Notes: generated from the sequence alone by a model not told the origin. Shown: positions 1 to 11,340, numbered from the stretch's first letter. The stretch: 64,000 bases of DNA from Siderastrea siderea (GCA_964030785.1 OZ034968.1:28172186-28236185), one strand, 5' to 3'. Numbers and translations: made by a program.

Positions 1-469
1 GATAATTAGGGGTGGTGAATGGTAAATTCGAGACTTTGCGAGACAGTGAGACGATCGTTTTCTTGTGCGAGCCCAAGACCCTTTATTATTGAAACTGTGA
101 GACCAAGCTTTTAGAGTTTTCTAAATGCGAGCCCAAAACTTTTTAGGACATTAAGAAATTGGAACCCAAGACTTTCAGTTTCAGGCAACTAGAGATGTTA
201 CCTAAGCACATCAGAACTTCTTGATTCATTTTATAGCCTCAAGAGTCCCGACATGGCTAGATCGGAAAAAATCAAGACTCCAAGAATGTTTTGTTGAACA
301 GTTTGAGACTCCAAGAAGCAAAGAATTCCGTAAAAAATGACACTGCAAGACGCTTACAATTCACCCCAAATTTTGCGAGACCCTAATTTTTCATAGGACC
401 ATTTGTTGCCCCTATAATTCTCAGTCATTTTAAGAGAAAGCCTCTAGAAGTACTGTACTGGAATCTGAT
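1..469. other. No gene seen; degenerate GAGAC-rich sequence
   Basis: No open frame with splice sites or recognisable protein was found. The stretch has loosely repeated motifs such as GCGAGACC, GAGCCCAAGAC and GAGACTCCAAGAA, which suggests an old, decayed repeat. Confidence 0.4.
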
Positions 470-642
470 CTGTTGTAGATTAAAATAAATTTCAGGTCAA
501 AGTGATTTCAAACAAGTTTGAGTTGTATTTTCCTTTGTTTCAGTTTGATGATAATGACTATAAAAGTTAAACTAAGGAAATACAAATCAAACTAGTTTGA
601 AATAATTTTGACCTGAAATTTATTTTAACCTGCAACATAGCC
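470..642. mobile_element. Foldback MITE-like inverted repeat
   Basis: Two arms of about 65 bases face each other. The left arm includes TTAAAATAAATTTCAGGTC and the right arm its reverse complement, ending in CTGCAACA. A spacer of about 30 bases separates them. No coding capacity and no clear target-site duplication were seen. Confidence 0.6.
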
Positions 643-803
643 ATTAGCCTCCCAGGGCTCGAAATTAACTCTGTGGAGTACTGGCCCATTGGCCACCTCA
701 GTCAGATTTTAACTGGCCAAATTGTAAGTTTTACTGGCCACATGTAGGGGCAACTCAATCTTTATGACAAACATTTCTATTAACTAGTTTGTAATAAGTA
801 TAA

Positions 804-1131
804 CCCTGGTAGAAATTCTGACCCGTATCCTAATAAGATCCTAACAGGATCCTGATAAGATCCTAAATAAGATCTGGTAGGATCCTGTAGGATCTTGTTT
901 AGGATTCTTTTTAAGATCCTATAGGATCCTACAGGATCCTAAACAAGATCCTATAGGATCCTAAACAGCATCCTAGACAATCTTAAGCAGGATCCTGAAA
1001 GACTTTAATTAGGGGATCCTGAGTAGGATCCTAAACAGCATGGTGCTATTTAGGATCCTGGGTAGGATCCTGTGTGAACTTAAAGGATCCTAGAAAATCC
1101 TGTAGGATCCTATATAGGATTTCTACCAGGG
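804..1131. mobile_element. MITE filled with AGGATCCT palindromes
   Basis: The element starts with CCCTGGTAGAAAT and ends with the exact reverse complement ATTTCTACCAGGG. Almost all of the interior is degenerate repeats of AGGATCCT, AAGATCCT and TAGGATCC, often palindromic. No protein is encoded. The matching termini mark it as a mobile element; no target-site duplication was recognised, so the superfamily is unknown. Confidence 0.65.
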
Positions 1132-1379
1132 AACTTCTAAACAGTTGTGAAAGAGACTGACCAACATGAGTTCAGGACCAACACAGTTCAGGACCAATGC
1201 AGTCAACATGGTGGAGATATGTTGCACCATAACTTGGAAAATGATTTTTCGTTTTAAAAGGCTAAGAAATTAATATTTTGAAGTTCACTTAGGAAGGTAT
1301 GCAAAAAATTCAAAATCAATCAAGTAAATTTTTTTTTAAATTTCTCTAGGCCAAAATGGCCAGTTGTTCCAATCTTCTG

Positions 1380-1835
1380 CTGGCCAAAGTCACTACTAGG
1401 CAAGCGACATATGACAAACATATGAGCAACATATGAAAAACATGTAAAAAAGATATGACATATGACAAAAACATATGAAATAGGTACAGTTTGAAAATTC
1501 AAAAATTTTCCAAAAAATTGCAATTTTCTGGGAAACATATGATAAACATATAACACATATGACAGAACATATAAGACATATGACATATAAGACATATTCT
1601 CCAAAACATATGACTTAATATGTGACTCATATGTCAAAAGATTTGATAAAAGTATAAACATATAGCAAACATATAAAACATATGACATTGACCTTCAATG
1701 ACAATGCAAACATATGACACCAAATGAGAAACAAGTGACAGTTGTTGGATATCCTGACATCTGAGAAAACAAACATATGACTCATGTGTGACTCATATGT
1801 CAGCAGATTTCCACAACAGCATAACATATGATATT
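1380..1835. repeat. CATATG-rich short tandem array
   Basis: Dense, irregular repeats of ACATATGAC, AAACATATGA and GACATATAAG. The long open frames here (rich in Tyr, Met, Val and Ser) are by-products of the repeat. The left edge (CTGCTGGCC ... CACTACTAG ... GACATATGA) reappears in reverse orientation near 6950-7015. Confidence 0.75.
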
Positions 1836-2867
1836 AACATGTATTTAGCACCTGACATTATAAATTACACTGAATATTGGGTGGAATCCAGTGAAAAAAC
1901 CTACCAAAAACCTTCACAAAAGCATGTAACAGAAAATTATCCTGTGAAAAACCTGTGAATTTTGCAGGGCATAAAAATTTGTTTAAAAACATTCTCAATT
2001 TATTGGGAACTTTCAGGGAAAAAAGCTGTAAAAGAATTGACCTGTGAAAAAAGAAAATATGAATTGACTGACAGCAAACCTTTAAAAAAAGTGCGAAAAA
2101 GCCTGTATTAATCATATAATAATGTAGTTTCCAATATTGGTAGATTCTTGTAGCCACCGATTTAAACCTCCATGTACAGAATCAGAATCATTTTAAATTA
2201 ATTATTGAGACCTCATGAAAATCAGCCTTCAGGTTATCTGTGCATCTAACACAGCGCTAAAACTGCACTACAACTTTTAAAACATACAATAAAACTGCAA
2301 AAATATAATCTCTTTTTCAGAAATACATTCAAAGCTTGGTTGGTTTGAGTTCAGTATCACTGGACCGACTCATACTGATATGAATGACTTCACAAAACAG
2401 AAATATAAATGAACGAAAATCTCAGGTCTTTCAAAAAGTTTTTAATGTTTCTTTCAGTTGCAAAGTCATTTCTTACAGTGTAGTTAGCTAAATTATCTGA
2501 CTATTATCAAACTACACATCTGAACAAACTATATATATATGTTAGCTACCTTGAAAAGTCAGTAAAAGTCCTCAAAAATCTTGAAAAATGGCTTTGCATC
2601 CTTCATTTATATCCCTCGCATTTGTTCCTTTTAGTGTTCATGGAACTTATCTTTTCCTGCACTGATGTAGGAAAATAGTTTTCTAAGGAAATAACATAAC
2701 TTTCCAAAAAACGTAATCCAGAAAAGAAATCCGACTTCTGTAAAACGATTCTGTAAAACAAGAGAAAACGACAGAGAAAACAAGATGGTTGCCAAACACA
2801 ATTGAGCCTACAGATTTGTGGTCAGCTGACTTATTCTCCTGCAAGGACTGGACCCGATTGTGAAAAA
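1836..2867. other. No feature recognised
   Basis: AT-rich sequence without a convincing exon or recognised repeat. It precedes the promoter of the candidate small gene. Confidence 0.4.
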
Positions 2868-2886
2868 GGCGGGAAAATTAACCAAT
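2868..2886 (+). promoter_or_regulatory. E2F-like site plus CCAAT box
   Basis: GGCGGGAAAA at 2868-2877 matches the E2F consensus, and CCAAT lies at 2882-2886, five bases further on. Both are about 90-105 bases upstream of the ATG at 2975, and no TATA box is evident. E2F sites paired with CCAAT boxes are typical of S-phase-expressed animal genes. That this pair drives the downstream gene is an inference. Confidence 0.45.
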
Positions 2887-2974
2887 GACAAAGCAGCTTT
2901 TGCACGGCTGGCAAGTTCTTGTTCAAGGCCAAGGCTTTTTTCAACTTTATCGTCTACAACTGTCTACAACCAGA

Positions 2975-4628
2975 ATGAAAGCCACTTTTAAAGATGTTTT
3001 TGGCTATAAAAGGTAAGATTTTATAATTGAAATGTAACTGAAAAGGTTTTCCACCCTGAAATTCCTAATGATTCATGTGGAATCTTTCATTAGGTGCTAG
3101 TTTGATCAGTTTAATTCCAGTGTAATGTTATAAACAAAGTTTAATCCAGCTTCTCTTTTACTAGCTTAAAAGTTTAAGATTTAAGCTCAAGTTGTTCTGC
3201 TTCATTTATTGAATGGAAAGGTCCAGGTTTATTTTTCTATCTGCCTGTTTGATTCAAGAAACAACAAGAATGGGCTCACTTAATTATTTAATTATTATCA
3301 AAACCTTACACTAAAATGCAAAGCTAAGTCTGGTCAATCTTTTGAATACTGACTAAAAAATATTGAAAATGCTGAAGCCAAGCATGGATCATTGCACTGA
3401 TGTACAAATCTTGCAAGTTTAGTACATGTTACTCATCGATGTTTTGATTAAAGCAATCAAATTATTGACACTTAAGCCTGGTGTCCAATTACAGTCCTCT
3501 TAGCCCTATAGTCATACCTAATTTAAAACTTTCTAGCTGTTAAACCAAATTGTTTTTTGAAGTTAGCAGACAATTGGGACGTTCCATTTTTTTATCCGAA
3601 CCCCCCTTAAGGATGGCAAGTTTCTGCACAAAGAGGGTGGGATTTTAAATCAAAGGAGCCGCCAAAAAATTAACCCTTCAGAAATTTTTTACAAAGGTGC
3701 CACCAAAAAATGAAACCTTCGGATGTTTTTCTTCAAAGGGTGCCGCCAAAACTTTGAGGGGTCGGAATCCTGCCATCCTTGGGGGGGGGGGGGGGGGGGG
3801 TGCAGATAAAAAATGGAACGACCCATTGCCATGATGTAAGTATATCACTCATATAATATTTAATATTATGTAAACTCTCACAGGGATTGGAAGTCTTATG
3901 AAGATGTTAAAAATAGCCTGTTTGCAGTTTGGAACAAGGTAGAGTCAATCCAATCTGACAATGAATGTGAGTAATACTATTAATATATCCATTCAATGAA
4001 CTGTGTAGCATTCAAGAATTTAATCCAAAATTAATATTATATATGGCTGTAATAATCCAGCAGCTGCTAATTTGTAACTGAACAAAGTAAAGAGGAAAAT
4101 AAAAGTCAGCAATAAAATTTGGCAAAAATTTGTATTATATCATTTGTTGTTGTTTCGAATAAATTGAAAACATGTTTCAATGAAGTTTTACCTCAAAGAA
4201 AACCAAAGCTAAAATTAAAGTTAGATCCAAGTATATCATCACAAGGAGGCATAAACTAACACTAACACGATGATCACGGTGTACGTATTACTGATACATC
4301 TACACATAGAAATGAAAGTGAAGTGAAAGTTGAAAGACTTGTACATCCACATAGATAAAGGGATTGGGCAGGCAAACAGGCAAATGGGCCTATGGCCCCT
4401 TGCTGTGAACAGTTATGAGCCATTGAATTAATGCGATGGGCCAGAAAAAAAATCAGGTTCAGTCAAATTGGTACACAGTGTCAGTTTGTAGTTTAATGTT
4501 TTTGTTACCGGTAAATCTTTAATATGGTTTTTGAGTTCCTTGCAGTTAATGCAAATCAATACAACATACAGGTTTCACTGGCTCAACAGCTTCAGGGGGA
4601 AGCAGTCAATGTGTACGCTGATCCTTGA
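2975..4628 (+). CDS. Candidate 67-residue protein, three exons, unknown function
   Basis: Exons are 2975-3012, 3884-3966 and 4546-4628. Each boundary has a consensus site (AAAAG|GTAAGA, CACAG|G, AAT|GTGAGT, TTGCAG|TT) and the phases agree (2, then 1), giving 68 codons with the stop. An AATAAA follows the stop within 10 bases, and an E2F-like site and CCAAT box precede the start. The protein begins MKATFKDVFGYKR, has an aromatic helix-like middle (W, Y, F and W among charged residues) and ends NVYADP. There is no signal peptide or membrane segment. I do not recognise the family. An in-frame ATG at 2885 would add 30 residues but overlaps the CCAAT box, so 2975 is preferred. It could lie inside an intron of AOAH copy A if that gene has an exon upstream of the window. 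Confidence 0.5.
3576..3824. mobile_element. MITE in intron 1 of the small gene
   Basis: The terminal inverted repeat is GGG(A/T)CGTTCCATTTTTT, followed on each side by a C-run or G-run. The element is flanked by ATT on both sides, a possible 3-bp target-site duplication. The interior repeats GCCGCCAAAA motifs, and a G homopolymer of about 20 lies near the right end. Confidence 0.65.
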
Positions 4629-4984
4629 ACTAATGAAATAAATTTGACTGAGATGTGAGACTACTTTGAATTTACACTCTTCTTAGACTTGCCCACTAGT
4701 CGAGCTCAGGGTATTTTTTTTCGGAAGCGCGAAAAAAAAAAAAAAACCAAGTAGAGCGCGGAGCGCAAGCGATCAGGCCCACCACCGGAACCGGAAATGA
4801 GAAGCTAAGAATTTTTGAGAAAGTCTACGCTCTTCGTTGCTAGGCCTGAAAGATGACTTGTTTCTTTGGCCTGTTTCATCCGTTGTACCAATTAATGCTT
4901 GCATCTTTGTCGCAATCCTTCACACACTCATTGGGCATGGTGTTCGTGCTAAAAAATGTTGACAGTTTTCTTTGGTAATGCACG
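4629..4984. other. No gene seen after the small gene
   Basis: Contains an AATAAA just after the stop, a poly-A tract near 4730 and a GC-rich patch (GAGCGCGGAGCGCAAGCG) of the kind often seen inside repeats. Nothing coding was recognised. Confidence 0.35.
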
Positions 4985-4986
4985 TA

Positions 4987-5464
4987 CCAGTCAAATTGAA
5001 GCTTCAACATCCACCCCCCGGGCAAACCCCCGGGCATTTGAACTTTTGAAGATTGGCTTGTTCAAATTCCCTCCCCTCAGGGCAAAAAAAGGCTGATCAA
5101 ATGCCCCACCAATTAGTACTGAAATACCTCTCCTCAAAGACAAATTTTGTCTTCAATCAAACACTCTTCACGCTTTTCAGAGTGAGATATATATGCCATA
5201 GACACCTTCAAACTTCTTTTAAAGACCCTTTTGAAAGAGTTATTCACTCACAAAGGCAAAATTCTATCTTGGAAATCCGTCAGACCCTGCAAAAACCGAA
5301 AAAACTCACGGGTGTATAAAGCCAGAACAAGAGATAAATCTGGTTCAAATTTCCCACCCTTTCAAGGCAACGTTCAAATTTGCCCCTCCCCGGGCAAGGA
5401 TTACAGTCAAATGCCCTGGGTATGCCCGAGGGGGGGGGGGATGTTGAAGCTTCAATTTGACCGG
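4987..5464. mobile_element. MITE with TA flanks, Tc1/mariner-like
   Basis: Termini CC(A/G)GTCAAATTGAAGC and the reverse complement GCTTCAATTTGAC(C)GG are flanked by TA on both sides. The inverted repeat extends about 30 bases, to a C/G run and GGGCA. The open frames inside (5053-5512) are low complexity and are not called genes. Confidence 0.6.
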
Positions 5465-6230
5465 TACATAATTATCCAACCTTGGAATTTTTTTTTGAGG
5501 TATATTAACTGAACATTACCAGAGCTATTTACATGCATGTAGATTCACAGTGAGCGATTTGAAGGTCAAAAATCTAAAAAAAAACTCGAAGTACATGCCT
5601 TTTTGATGGCGAACCTGGTTTGGGAGTTGAGTGAAAGTGCTCATCATAAAATAGCCTACAGCCATTACGTGACTAGGGCGCATCTTTTGCGCCGTACGTA
5701 GATTTATAATGCACCTTTTTAGAACGTTATGGGCCATATGCGCATGGCGCATGGCCTTCCCAATCCCTGTAGATATAACCCAATGCCCTCTTGTGTAGTT
5801 TATTGATGAGCAACAGGTAAAGTAAGACATAACAAAAGAATTGTAAAGGCTGTGAGACAACACATTATATTTGACCTATAATTGGCCGACTATAAAGAAT
5901 GTCAAGTTATTTCCCTACTTTTTTGCACCTTAAATTTCAAGGAGTCACCTACAACAACACCAAGCTAGAGTAATTACACTCGTTGTTAATTTCCCTTTGG
6001 CATTATTGATACAACAGAGTTATAGTCCGTGGAAGGTTTGAGAGCCTTGCACTTCTCTGGCTTAGGAACAATCTTGTTATCCCTTTACCATGCACGAGGC
6101 ACAGCAAGTACTTCACTGACAACACATTCAACCTTAGTGGCATTGGGTCGTCATCAGAGTAGTATAGCTGATTGAAACAGTTGTCTTCACAGTTGTTCAC
6201 GTGTTTGACTTATATGTTGGTAGAACTTCA
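5465..6230. other. No feature recognised
   Basis: Open frames at 5525-5863 and 6003-6200 on the minus strand have no recognisable domain and no supporting splice or polyadenylation context. Confidence 0.35.
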
Positions 6231-6965
6231 TATGTTTGCAATTTTTCATTTCCAAAACAAGTGCATCACAGGCCGGCTAGGTTGGTCTGTTTTCAGGTTT
6301 GCAAATTATGAAACAGCTATTTTTATACCAAACATATGAATCATACATTGGTACATTAATTATTTCACATGTTTGCAAACATATGAAATGGCCATTTTCA
6401 TATGGTTGAGATTTTTTCCATTTCAAAACATATGAATCTTATGTTGGCAAAATTCATATGTTTGCAAACATATGAAACGGCCATTTTCATATGTTTGAGA
6501 TTTGTCTGTTTTCAAAACATATGAGTTATATGTTGGGAAAATTCATATGTTTTACAAACATATGAAACGGCCATTTTCATATGTTTGAGATTTTTTTCGT
6601 TTTCAAAACATATGAGTTATATGTTGGAAAAAGTCATATGTTTACAAACATATGAAACGGCCATTTTCATATGTTTGAGACTTTTTTTGTTTTCAAAACA
6701 TATGAGTTATATGTTGGTAAAATTCATATGTTTACAAAACATATGAAACGGCCATTTTCATATGTCTGAGTAGATGCTTGTAATTTATATGTTTGCTAGT
6801 GTTATTCATATGTTTACAAACATATGAAACGGCCATTTTCATATGTCTGAAATTAGGCCTAAACCTGTGACAAACATATGGAAAACATACAGATAACATA
6901 TTAAAACTTACATGTTTGTTATATGTTTCCAATATGTTTTTCACATGTTTTTCATATGTCAAAAT
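6230..6965. repeat. About 90-bp tandem satellite with CATATG
   Basis: GGCCATTTTCATATG recurs near 6390, 6479, 6569, 6659, 6750 and 6831, a period of about 90 bases (81 for the last). Each unit has several CATATG palindromes and AACATATGAAACGG. The right end degenerates into ACATGTTTTTCATATG motifs. It is related to the array at 1380-1835 but inverted. Confidence 0.8.
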
Positions 6966-7312
6966 CCCAGTAGTGAGTGTTATTTCTACGTGCCAATGGC
7001 CAGCAGACCACTGTTGGTGTCAAGCCTTGGCCTCCCAACTCCCTGCCCAAACATTATCACAGGACAATTTCTATTGACCCTTAGTAGTTTGCTGCCCCCC
7101 CCCTCCCCTGTACAGGCAGGAGGAACCTGGATGTCTATTATTAAGAACAAATAAATCTCAAACTGTTATGTTTCAGGTGATTTAATTGTTTAATAAGAAA
7201 GCTAAATACATGTAACTCATTTCAATCATTTACCAGTACATCCATCCTTCAACGTGATGGAATAACAGCCTTCCTTTTTATGTTCTCGGCATGATCAGCA
7301 TTACTCCCCATG

Positions 7313-7534
7313 TTAACCCTTTAAACCCCAAGGGCGACAAGTATCTAATTTCTCCTTACAATATCACTAGTTGATCAAAATAATAATCAGGTCATGAGAA
7401 TAAAGGAAATTATCACTAGACATACATGTAAATTGTGTCGATGTTTAATCAAATTCTCCCAACTAATACCATAAGAAATATTTGGAGAACAGTGATGAGA
7501 ATATGCATGTGGATACTGGGGTTTTAAGTGTTAA
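7313..7534. mobile_element. TTAACCCTTTAA-family MITE
   Basis: Starts TTAACCCTTTAAACCCC and ends GGGGTTTTAAGTGTTAA, imperfect inverted repeats carrying TTAA at both ends. It shares this structure with the element at 9252-9463. It ends 30 bases before the GDS exon of AOAH copy A. Confidence 0.6.
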
Positions 7535-7564
7535 GGATGTTGTTCTTTGATACATTGTTTACAG

Positions 7565-10500
7565 ATACAGGATATCTTGGTGTGATTGTTCTTGGTGACT
7601 CAGTGGGAGCGCATTTCCACATCCCACCTGAATGGCTAACAGCACGCCTGATTGATGACAAAGTCTTCCAACATGTTGCCTTCATAGTAGAAAATGAGTT
7701 AGACTGGCCTCAGCTTTCATTGTACTCAGGCTACTTAAGAACGTCAAGGTAAGGGTTAAAATTCCCTTTGCCTCCCCTCCCCCAGAATATGGGCATGATT
7801 TAGAGTGGCATTACAAATCGTTTCATTAGTGGCCCTAAGGTCTGTGTGGAATGACTTGAACAGTACAGGGAGGACTTCACTAATAAACAAAAAGGGTGTT
7901 TTAGGACAGAACTTCCTTAAACCCTCTTTAGACATTAGAGCTTATTAAAGGACAGTGGATCCTAATACAGAGGGATTTTTGCAAAGGTTATGATTATGGG
8001 GGAAAAAGTAGATCTTAGCAAGACCTATTGGAATCTAAAAAGAAAAATGTGGGTAACCATGCATTCTTCAGAGATAATTAAGCAACCATAATTCTAAAAA
8101 ATGCTTTAAATTACAAAGAATGTGTGGCATTTTCTTTCCAAATTTAAGCTCAATTATCTCTGAAAAATGCGTGGTTACTCTCATTGGCCCAATTTTCTTT
8201 TAGGATTCTGATACTCTTGCTAAAATCTGCTTTTTCCACATAGTCATAAACCATGCAAAAACACTGTTGTATTGTCGGCAAATTCCTTAAGAAACCCCAA
8301 TATCACGGACCAGACCTGAGATGCGCATAACGTATGTGCAGTAACAACAGAAGGCACCGTACTTCAGAACCAAAGAAATTAGTGTCAAGTGTTTGTTGCT
8401 CACTTTAGTTGGGTCAATCTCTTATGACAAGTGAATTCCGACAGGTGGCCGATGGATAGAGGGCATGCAGACTCCATTTACCTGAAACTATGGGAAAGAA
8501 ACCATTGCAACCACCGAGATTATCAAAATCTGGCCAAAAATGGGGCAGACTCCTTCGAGGCAAACTCGAAACTCATTCCAAGCATGGCGCGAGACCAGAA
8601 ACTGGACCAGCCAGCATTGGTGTTCTACTCGCTAATTGGAAATGATGTGTGCCATGGCGGACACGATTTACACAAGATGACCACTCCCGAGGAGATGCAT
8701 AAAAATGTCCTCGAAACGCTTCACACTTTGGACAAGCGCCTGCCAAATGGAAGTCATGTGATTCTTATTGGCTTGGTTGATGGTAGAATCCTGTATGATA
8801 GTCTTCACAGTCGCATCCATCCCATTGGTAAGCTGAGGGGAGATGTGACATATGAACAGTTTTATAACTTCATGAACTGTCTGCAGATTTCACCGTGCTT
8901 TGGGTATATGAATTCCAATGAGACCATTAGAAATGAAACCAGCGAACGAGCAGCACAACTGACTGCGGTATTGAAAAATGTTGCGGAGACGACTAAGTTT
9001 GAAAATTTTGATCTCTATTTCTTTGATTGCCCATTGGAACAAGTCATTAGGGTAAGTAAACAGTTTTGAGTCAAGAAAGTAGAATTTTGTTAGGGTTTCT
9101 TAGAGGCTTTGATCAGTAAGGGAACATTTCCCTGAAGTGTCTAAAAACTAGGTTTTAAGAACGAAGTTTCAACTACATTAAGAGTAGTCATGTTACTTCC
9201 TACCGAAGATTTTTCGTTAAAGAGAACTTTCAGTTGGTTTTGTAATTGTCTTTAACCCTTTAAGTCCTGAAATGAAAATGCATATTCTCCTTACTGTTCT
9301 CCATACATTTCCTATGGAACTAGTGAGGAGAATTTGTCAAAATATCAAGACATCTCATTCTTGGTGATAACTTCCTTTATTCTCATCACCTAAATGTTTG
9401 AATAGATAGTGATGATGAAAAGAGAAACTTCATTTCCTTCACGGTTAGGGCTTTAAGGGTTAATGAAACGGGACATTTGGAAATGCGCGTTTGTGGGCAC
9501 ATGATTTTCAACTGTATGTTGACATTTAACCCTATTTTGCCTGGGCTTTTCTGAGCCTGAGGGGGGCACAAAGTGCCCCCCCCCCTATAGATCTCGAAAA
9601 GTATTCACGCTCTTGTGATGAAACTTAGCACGTCATTAGCTTAACAGATTGGGTTTATGACAACATCGAAAAATATATGAATTTGTTCTAAGAAACATAC
9701 TTAATTAAAACAAGCACAAAAAAGTAAAGGATTACTTCTTCTTACAAACGAAGGGGAAAAAACTGAAAAGAAGACTGAAAAAGACAGAAAATAGTCAAAA
9801 CACCGCCTGAGTAGACGGTTGCTATGGAAACGTCAATCATCGTAGAACCGTCTTTGACACAGGAAAATTTTCTCTGGTAAATTTTATGAAAAGTCACGAG
9901 ATTTGGTGATTATTCGTCTAGCCGTTTAAACGTTATAATTCGTTGAAGTCAGCACGGGCACAATGTGGTCCCCCCCCCCCCCAGGCTAAATAGGGTTAAA
10001 CGTGACCTGTGAGAATGTGACCACTTCTAACCAATCGAGTAATTTTTTTGATAACTTAATTTGCATACTTTCGTGAGATTGACTGTTCAGTCCAGGTTAT
10101 GATTTCACTTTCCGAAATGAATTGGAATTAGCGATATGGTATCTATCCATAAACGCTTTTCATACAGACGTACTCAATTAAAAGTGCCCTTCACTACTTT
10201 GCACATCTTTTTGTCGGTCATGACAGTAGCCTGTTCCAGACGTTCAGATACTGGCGCTGGATAGAAAAATATACTGAGAGCAGGCGTGCGAACGAAGAAT
10301 ATTGAGAGCAGAGAAAAAATGAGAATTCCATTTGCCGCGCCACTGTCTGAACGCCTGGAACTAACCTGCGATCAGGCCGAATTTTAGCATCGCTCTCATA
10401 TTCTCTTACCTTGGTCGCTCTCACCGAGCGAAACGAAAATAGAGCCTGATCGCAGGTTATCCTGGAACAGGCTATCATGATATCCCCCTATCTCGTTCTC

Positions 10501-10872
10501 CCCCTCACTTACCCCTCTACCAGTTAATCGTGAGCTATTTTTTATACTTTCTCAACTAAACTAATTGTACCGGCGTTTTTTCTTGAGTTGGTTGGTCTTG
10601 GTAACCCAGACAAGCTCAAACAAGAGAGGAATTTATTATGTTTCAGAATCAAAATTTATCTCATTTGCTTTCAGGAATGGAAAGAGAAAGGCCGTGAAGT
10701 GTACGAGTTGATTGAGCCTGTAGATGGATTTCATCCGAGGCTGAAGGCGGAGACACTTGCTGCTAAGACGCTATGGCGAATCTTAGAATCCAAGATACCA
10801 CATGTGCTTGGAAAGATCAACCCCAAAAATTTCTTGATAGAAGCTGTGTTTGGAGATCAAGGCGGATATTGA
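7565..10872 (+). CDS. AOAH: Acyloxyacyl hydrolase copy A, 3' three exons (partial)
   Basis: AOAH removes secondary (acyloxyacyl) fatty acids from the lipid A of LPS, acting in lysosomes or after secretion. Exons are 7565-7748, 8445-9051 and 10675-10872, with consensus sites and matching phases (1, 2, 0). Exon 1 of this view carries VLGDSVGAHFH (SGNH block I, nucleophile Ser), exon 2 carries IGNDVC (block III Asn), and exon 3 carries DGFHP (block V Asp/His); the protein ends FGDQGGY. The middle exon is 6 bases longer than in copies B and C (GHDLHK region). All frames are intact. The signal-peptide/saposin exon of B and C has no counterpart at 1-7565, so it lies further upstream or is lost. Intron 3 holds several MITEs that copy D lacks. 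Confidence 0.85.
9252..9463. mobile_element. TTAACCCTTTAA-family MITE in copy A intron
   Basis: TTAACCCTTTAAGTCCTGA at the left and AGGGCTTTAAGGGTTAA at the right form imperfect inverted repeats. The same element is present in block D at 40862-41071, so the insertion predates the duplication. Confidence 0.65.
9530..9995. mobile_element. piggyBac-like MITE with TTAA duplication
   Basis: Begins CCCTATTTTGCCTGGG and ends CCCAGGCTAAATAGGG, a 16-bp inverted repeat with one mismatch, flanked on both sides by TTAA (9526-9529 and 9996-9999). The paralogous site in block D (near 41130) reads CACATTTAAACGTGACC, with a single TTAA and no insertion. TTAA targets and CCC termini are typical of piggyBac elements. 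The 466 bases encode no transposase. Confidence 0.85.
10227..10474. mobile_element. MITE with TAGCCTGTTCCAG termini, host of a second MITE
   Basis: Termini are TAGCCTGTTCCAGACGTTCAGA and the imperfect reverse complement TCTGAACGCCTGGAACAGGCTA. The flanks TCATGACAG and TCATGATAT look like a decayed 9-bp duplication. Block D carries the same element without the inner insertion at 41364-41476. Confidence 0.65.
10362..10459. mobile_element. 98-bp MITE nested in another MITE, 9-bp TSD
   Basis: Termini are TAACCTGCGATCAGGC and GCCTGATCGCAGGTTA, exact inverted repeats of 16 bases. The flanks are GCCTGGAAC and TCCTGGAAC, a 9-bp duplication with one difference, as for Mutator-like elements. The matching site in block D reads GCCTGGAACAGGCTATC, which is empty. 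Confidence 0.8.
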
Positions 10873-11340
10873 TATTGAGGTGGAATTAACCGGCTACTTG
10901 GGTCGTTTGTGCCGGCTACTTTAATTTGTGATTTATGTATTTTTTCAAAGACAAATTAATTGTTCCTTTACTGGCGCAGATATATGAAAATGAAACTTAT
11001 TTCTCATTGCAATTTATTGACTTAAAAATAATCTGGTTGGCACAGAGCTACACGATTATTAGTTCACTGCATTGAGCTCTGGGAATTACATGTAGAAATT
11101 CAGGGCTCGAGACTAACGGTAGCCAACTAGTCCACAGACTAGTAGAAATTCCGTTTTGGCTAGTAAGTTTTGCGCTTTCACTAGCCATTTTGGCTAATGA
11201 AAATTTCAAAGTACTAAAGCACCGGATGGAAACCAAACTAAATATTGCCTCTGATGATTGGATCCCAAAAGCAAATTGAGTGAGCAGAATTTTAAAAATT
11301 ATTCTGTAGAAGGATATCATAATGTTCGTATGATACTTGT
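10873..11340. other. Intergenic after copy A; decayed repeat
   Basis: Contains a GGGCTCGAGACTAACGG ... TGGCTAGTAAGTTTTGCGC stretch resembling the GGGCTCGAAATTAAC ... AAGTTTTACTGGCC stretch at 655-745. This suggests a shared repeat family. No gene was seen. Confidence 0.4.

Noticed and set aside
1320..1827. Minus-strand frames rich in SYVLYV and MF
   Set aside because: Produced by the CATATG repeat array; no splice sites or domain.
6732..7154. Frames over the 90-bp satellite
   Set aside because: Same cause: repeat-derived low-complexity translation.
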